A stretch of DNA of 64,000 bases from Saccharothrix luteola (GTDB lineage: Bacteria; Actinomycetota; Actinomycetes; Mycobacteriales; Pseudonocardiaceae). A program made the translations under genes and the position numbers. The notes under the pieces were generated by a model that was not told where the DNA came from, made no database searches, and saw only the letters and a list, made by a program, of their open reading frames with translations. Each line of letters starts with the position of its first letter. Position 1 is the first letter of the stretch. The stretch is from the NCBI RefSeq assembly GCF_020859565.1, contig NZ_JAJHUO010000006.1, forward strand, positions 300,164 to 364,163, in the 5' to 3' direction. Of the stretch, positions 60,975 through 64,000 are shown in pieces.

Positions 60975-61727
60975 CTAACCGTCGGTCGGCTGCGCCTTTC
61001 TCTCGACCAACGGCAGCGACCGCAACTGCCGCTCCAGGTGCCACTGCAGGTGCGCGGCGACCAGGCCGCTCGCGTCGCGGCGGGCGACGGCGGGAATGCC
61101 GTCCACCTCGTCCCACCGGCCGTGCAGCAGCGCCGCGAGCAGGCGCAACGTGTCGGTGGACGGCGTGGCGCTGCCCGGCGGTCGGCACCGCGGGCACACC
61201 ATGCCGCCCGCGTGCACGTTGAACGCCTTGTGCGGGCCGGGGTCGGCGCAGCGGGCGCACTCGTCGACCGCCGGGGCCCAGCCCGCGAACGCCATCGCGC
61301 GCATCAGGTAGGCGTCGAGGATGAGCGAGGCGTCCCGCTCCTTGGCCGCCAGCGCCCGCAACGCGCCCGCGACCAGCAGGTACAGCCGAAGGACGGGTTC
61401 GCCCTCCTCGGACGTGAGCCGGTCGGCGGTCTCCAGCACCGCGCACGCCGCCGTGTAGCGCTGGTAGTCGTCCACCAGCACCACGCCGAACGCGTCCAGC
61501 GTCTCCACCTGCGTGATCACGTCCAGCGACCGGCCCGGGTAGAACTGCACGTCGACGTGCCCGAACGGCTCCAGCCGCGCCCCGAACCGCGACGACGTGC
61601 GGCGCACGCCCTTGGCCACGGCGCGCAGCTTGCCGTGCCTCTGGGTGAGCAGCGTGATGATCCGGTCGGCCTCGCCGAGCTTCTGCACCCGCAGGACCAC
61701 ACCGGTGTCGCGGTAGAGGTTCGCCAC
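60975..61727 (-). CDS. recO: DNA repair protein RecO
   Basis: 250 residues. The N-terminal OB fold LYRDTGVVLRVQKLGEADRIITLLTQRHGKLRAVAKGVRRTSSRFGARLEPF is followed by a helical domain. The zinc-finger region CARCADPGPHKAFNVHAGGMVCPRC has four cysteines, as in most Gram-positive RecO. It loads RecA in the RecFOR pathway. 12 bp after era. Confidence 0.96.
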   Translation of the reverse strand: MANLYRDTGVVLRVQKLGEADRIITLLTQRHGKLRAVAKGVRRTSSRFGARLEPFGHVDVQFYPGRSLDVITQVETLDAFGVVLVDDYQRYTAACAVLETADRLTSEEGEPVLRLYLLVAGALRALAAKERDASLILDAYLMRAMAFAGWAPAVDECARCADPGPHKAFNVHAGGMVCPRCRPPGSATPSTDTLRLLAALLHGRWDEVDGIPAVARRDASGLVAAHLQWHLERQLRSLPLVERKAQPTDG

Positions 61728-61739
61728 CTTCGCCAGTCC

Positions 61740-62657
61740 CTAGAAACCCAGTCTGCGCAGCTGCTTCGGGTCGCGCTGCCAGTCCTTGGCGATCTTGATG
61801 TGCAGGTCGAGGTACACGCGGGTGCCGAGCAGCTTCTCGATGTGCCTGCGGGACGTGATGCCGACCTGCTTGAGGCGCTCGCCCCGGTGGCCCAGGATGA
61901 TCGCCTTCTGGCTCGGCCGCTCCACGAACACGTTGGCGTGGATGTCCACCAGGTCGTCGCGCCCCTCGCGGGGCAGCATCTCCTCGACCACCACCGCGAT
62001 CGAGTGCGGCAGCTCGTCCCGCACGCCCTCCAGCGCGGCCTCCCGGATCAGCTCGGCGACCAGGGTCAGCTCCGGCTCGTCGGTCAGCTCGCCGTCCGGG
62101 TACAGCGGCGGCCCCTCGGGGAGCTTGCCCAGCACGAGGTCGGCCAGGGCGTCGACCTGGTAGCCGTTCACCGCGGACACGGGGATCAGGTCGGCGAAGT
62201 CCATCACCTTCTGCAGCGCGAGCAGCTGCTCGGCCACCTGCTGCTGGCCGACCAGGTCGGTCTTGGTGACGATGCCGATGACCGGCGTGCGCTTGGCGAT
62301 CTTCTCCAGCTCGGCGGCGATGAACTTGTCGCCGGGGCCGACCTTCTGGTCGGCGGGCACGCAGAACCCGACCACGTCCACCTCGCTCCACGTCTCCCGC
62401 ACCAGGTCGTTGAGGCGCTGGCCGAGGAGCGTGCGCGGGCGGTGCAGGCCGGGGGTGTCCACGAGGACCAGCTGGCCGTCCTCGCGGTGCACGATGCCCC
62501 GGATGGTGTGCCGGGTGGTCTGCGGTTTGCTCGACGTGATCGCGACCTTGGTCCCGACCAGCGCGTTGGTCAACGTCGACTTGCCTGCGTTGGGGCGGCC
62601 GACGAAGCACGCGAACCCGGAACGGTAGCCATCCATCCACCCATTGTCCCCGGTCAC
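61740..62657 (-). CDS. era: GTPase Era
   Basis: 305 residues from GTG 62657. G1 GRPNAGKST, G2 TTRHTIRG, G3 DTPG, G4 TKTD and G5 SAVNG are all present. The C-terminal KH domain carries VFVERPSQKAIILGHRGERLKQVGITSRRHIEKLLGTRVYLDLHIKI. It assists 30S ribosome assembly at the 16S rRNA 3' end. First gene of the era-recO pair. Confidence 0.98.
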   Translation of the reverse strand: MTGDNGWMDGYRSGFACFVGRPNAGKSTLTNALVGTKVAITSSKPQTTRHTIRGIVHREDGQLVLVDTPGLHRPRTLLGQRLNDLVRETWSEVDVVGFCVPADQKVGPGDKFIAAELEKIAKRTPVIGIVTKTDLVGQQQVAEQLLALQKVMDFADLIPVSAVNGYQVDALADLVLGKLPEGPPLYPDGELTDEPELTLVAELIREAALEGVRDELPHSIAVVVEEMLPREGRDDLVDIHANVFVERPSQKAIILGHRGERLKQVGITSRRHIEKLLGTRVYLDLHIKIAKDWQRDPKQLRRLGF

Positions 62658-62786
62658 CCCGGATCCACCGCGCGGGTGGGTCGGTACGCACGCCCAGGCC
62701 GAAAAGATGTGACCTACGGCACTAGCACGAACGGGCTAACGAGCAGAGCCTGATGGGGCAATCGTCACCTCGACGAGGAGGTTGAG

Positions 62787-63227
62787 ATGTCAAGGGACGA
62801 CCTCGCACGCCTGGAAGAAGCGTGCGTCAAAGCCTGGGACCAGCACGACGCGGACGGCTTCGCGAGCCTGCTGACCGAGGACTGCGTGGTGATCGACGAC
62901 ATGGAGCCGAAGCCACTGCGCTCGCGTGACGCGGCACGCCGGTACGCCGAGTCGTGGTTCACCGCGTTCCCCGACATGCGGGTCCAGGAGAAGAACCGGG
63001 TGATCGGCGACGACGGCATGGCCGTCGAGCTGGAGCTGAAGGGCACCAACACCGGGCCGCTCGAGATGGGCGGGACCCGGCTGGCGCCGACCGGACGCAG
63101 GATCACCGCGGGCGTGAACGTCTTCATGAAGGCCCGCGGCGGCAGGATCCGGGAGATCCACAGCCACTCCGACAGCCTCAGCATGATGAGCCAGCTCGGC
63201 CTCGCGGGTTCGTCCGCACCGGCCTGA
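62787..63227 (+). CDS. SnoaL-like polyketide cyclase-family protein
   Basis: 146 residues behind GAGGAGG. NTF2-like fold: LEEACVKAWDQHDADGFASLLTEDCVVIDDMEPKPLRSRDAARRYAESWFTAFPDMRVQEKNRVIGDDGMAVELELKGTNTGPL, then HSHSDSLSMMSQLGL. It resembles SnoaL ester cyclases, but many such proteins are of unknown function. The next gene, 19 bp downstream, contains two further copies of the domain, so a local expansion has occurred. Confidence 0.88.
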   Translation: MSRDDLARLEEACVKAWDQHDADGFASLLTEDCVVIDDMEPKPLRSRDAARRYAESWFTAFPDMRVQEKNRVIGDDGMAVELELKGTNTGPLEMGGTRLAPTGRRITAGVNVFMKARGGRIREIHSHSDSLSMMSQLGLAGSSAPA

Positions 63228-63246
63228 CCGTCGCAGAGGAGGGAAC

Positions 63247-64000
63247 ATGACGACGAAGGAAGAGCTCGCACGCCTGGACGACGCGGGCATCGCGTCGTGG
63301 GACCGGCACGACCCGGATGCGTTCCTCAGCCTGTTCGCGGACGAGTTCGAGTGGGTGGACGACACCCAACCGGCGCCGATGCGCAGCCGTGAGGAGGCGC
63401 GCCGCTACGCGGAGTCGTGGTTCACCGCGTTCCCGGACATGCACATGCGCGAGATCAACCGCGTCATCGGGGACGACTCGATCGCCTCGGAGGTCGAGTT
63501 CACCGGCACCAACCGGGGCCCGCTGGACTTCGGCGACCAGCGCATCCCCGCGACCGGCAAGAAGGTCTCGACCCGCGCGACGGTGTTCATCCGGACGGAG
63601 AACGGCAAGATCAGGGAGTTCCACACCCACCCGGACTCCCTGGGTCTGATGACCCAGCTCACCGCCCCGGACGGCCCCGCGCGCGAGGAGGCCGGCATGA
63701 CCGCGGCGGAGCTCATGCGCCTGGACGACCAGCAGAACGACGCGTTCAACCGGGGCGACGTCGACGCCTTCGTCGACGCGCTGGCGGACGACTTCGTGTG
63801 GATCGACGACACCGCGCCGGAGCCGATCCGCGACCGGGACACGGCGCGCACGTACCTCCGGGGTTGGCTGACCGCGTTCCCGGACATGCGGCTGCGCGTG
63901 ACCAACCGGATCGTCGGCGACGACGCGGTGGCCGGCGAGCTGGAGTTCCGCGGCACCAACACCGGCGAGCTGGACCTCGGCGGCGGGGGGGGGGGGGGGG
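63247..64000 (+). CDS. Tandem SnoaL-like domain protein, 3' end cut by the window
   Basis: The frame is open from ATG 63247 to the window end (at least 250 residues). The first SnoaL domain (MTTKEELARLDDAGIASWDRHDPDAFLSLFADEFEWVDD...FHTHPDSLGLMTQL) is about 137 residues. It is joined without a stop by PDGPAREEAG to a second (MTAAELMRLDDQQNDAFNRGDVDAFVDALADDFVWIDD). Each domain is about half identical by eye to the preceding gene. The last residues fall in a poly-G run and are unreliable. Confidence 0.85.
   Translation, partial: MTTKEELARLDDAGIASWDRHDPDAFLSLFADEFEWVDDTQPAPMRSREEARRYAESWFTAFPDMHMREINRVIGDDSIASEVEFTGTNRGPLDFGDQRIPATGKKVSTRATVFIRTENGKIREFHTHPDSLGLMTQLTAPDGPAREEAGMTAAELMRLDDQQNDAFNRGDVDAFVDALADDFVWIDDTAPEPIRDRDTARTYLRGWLTAFPDMRLRVTNRIVGDDAVAGELEFRGTNTGELDLGGGGGGG
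63985..64000. other. Terminal run of 16 G
   Basis: The window ends GGCGGC followed by 16 G. A homopolymer this long inside a coding region is implausible and looks like a contig-end or no-signal sequencing artefact. Confidence 0.7.

Overview
The window is about 70 % G+C with actinobacterial codon use and many GTG/TTG starts. The protein families point to a filamentous actinomycete of the Pseudonocardiaceae type (Saccharothrix, Lentzea, Actinosynnema or Amycolatopsis relatives). The evidence is a SapB-like class III lanthipeptide locus, DUF3145, Methyltransf_19/DUF574, bacterial NOS, P450-ferredoxin pairs and the conserved actinobacterial block dnaG-dgt-glyS-arsR-zur-uppS-recO-era. The window looks like one end of a contig: it begins inside a gene and ends inside a gene in a run of 16 G.

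Layout. 0-5.6 kb: a ramCSAB-like class III lanthipeptide locus. It has the C-terminal part of the LanKC synthetase, a 54-residue precursor that simple ORF calling misses, a strong hairpin, and two translationally coupled ABC half-exporters. 5.6-14.2 kb: an inverted-repeat element, DUF3145, a secreted subtilase, a membrane-anchored protein, a disulfide oxidoreductase with a TetR gene, and a secreted SGNH esterase. 14.3-24.9 kb: a HelD/HelR-type RNA polymerase-associated helicase, marR-crcB-crcB divergent from a leaderless MFS gene, a SAM methyltransferase, a PAS-GGDEF-degenerate-EAL protein, and the three-gene transhydrogenase operon pntAa-pntAb-pntB. 25-33 kb, accessory metabolism: nitric oxide synthase with a CRP-like palindrome upstream, an FAD monooxygenase divergent from its TetR with twin 14-bp operators, a macrolide-type glycosyltransferase preceded by a possible leaderless nonapeptide, an ABC-2/XRE operon, and a P450-ferredoxin pair. 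33-39.8 kb: an MFS exporter coupled to a ribbon-helix-helix/MazF toxin-antitoxin pair, a SigG-like ECF sigma factor, a glycosyltransferase, two tRNA genes, an MpaB-like oxygenase and trans-aconitate methyltransferase.

40-62.7 kb is the conserved core that in mycobacteria runs from dnaG to era. It carries inserted accessory genes: an ECF41 sigma factor with a carboxymuconolactone-decarboxylase target gene that has a near-perfect ECF41 promoter, a serpin, a SulP transporter, a DUF1772/AraC pair, a zinc-type ArsR-Zur operon facing a permease pair, and a frameshifted, internally deleted NTPase pseudogene. The window ends in SnoaL-like genes, the last a fusion of at least two SnoaL domains.

Genes that appear to work together: synthetase, precursor and exporter (lanthipeptide morphogen or surfactant); TetR and FAD monooxygenase; P450 and ferredoxin; ECF41 and CMD protein; ArsR/Zur and the COG0701-type permease with its partner; and the exporter-toxin-antitoxin polycistron. 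Function assignments rest on motif recognition by eye. No database search was possible.
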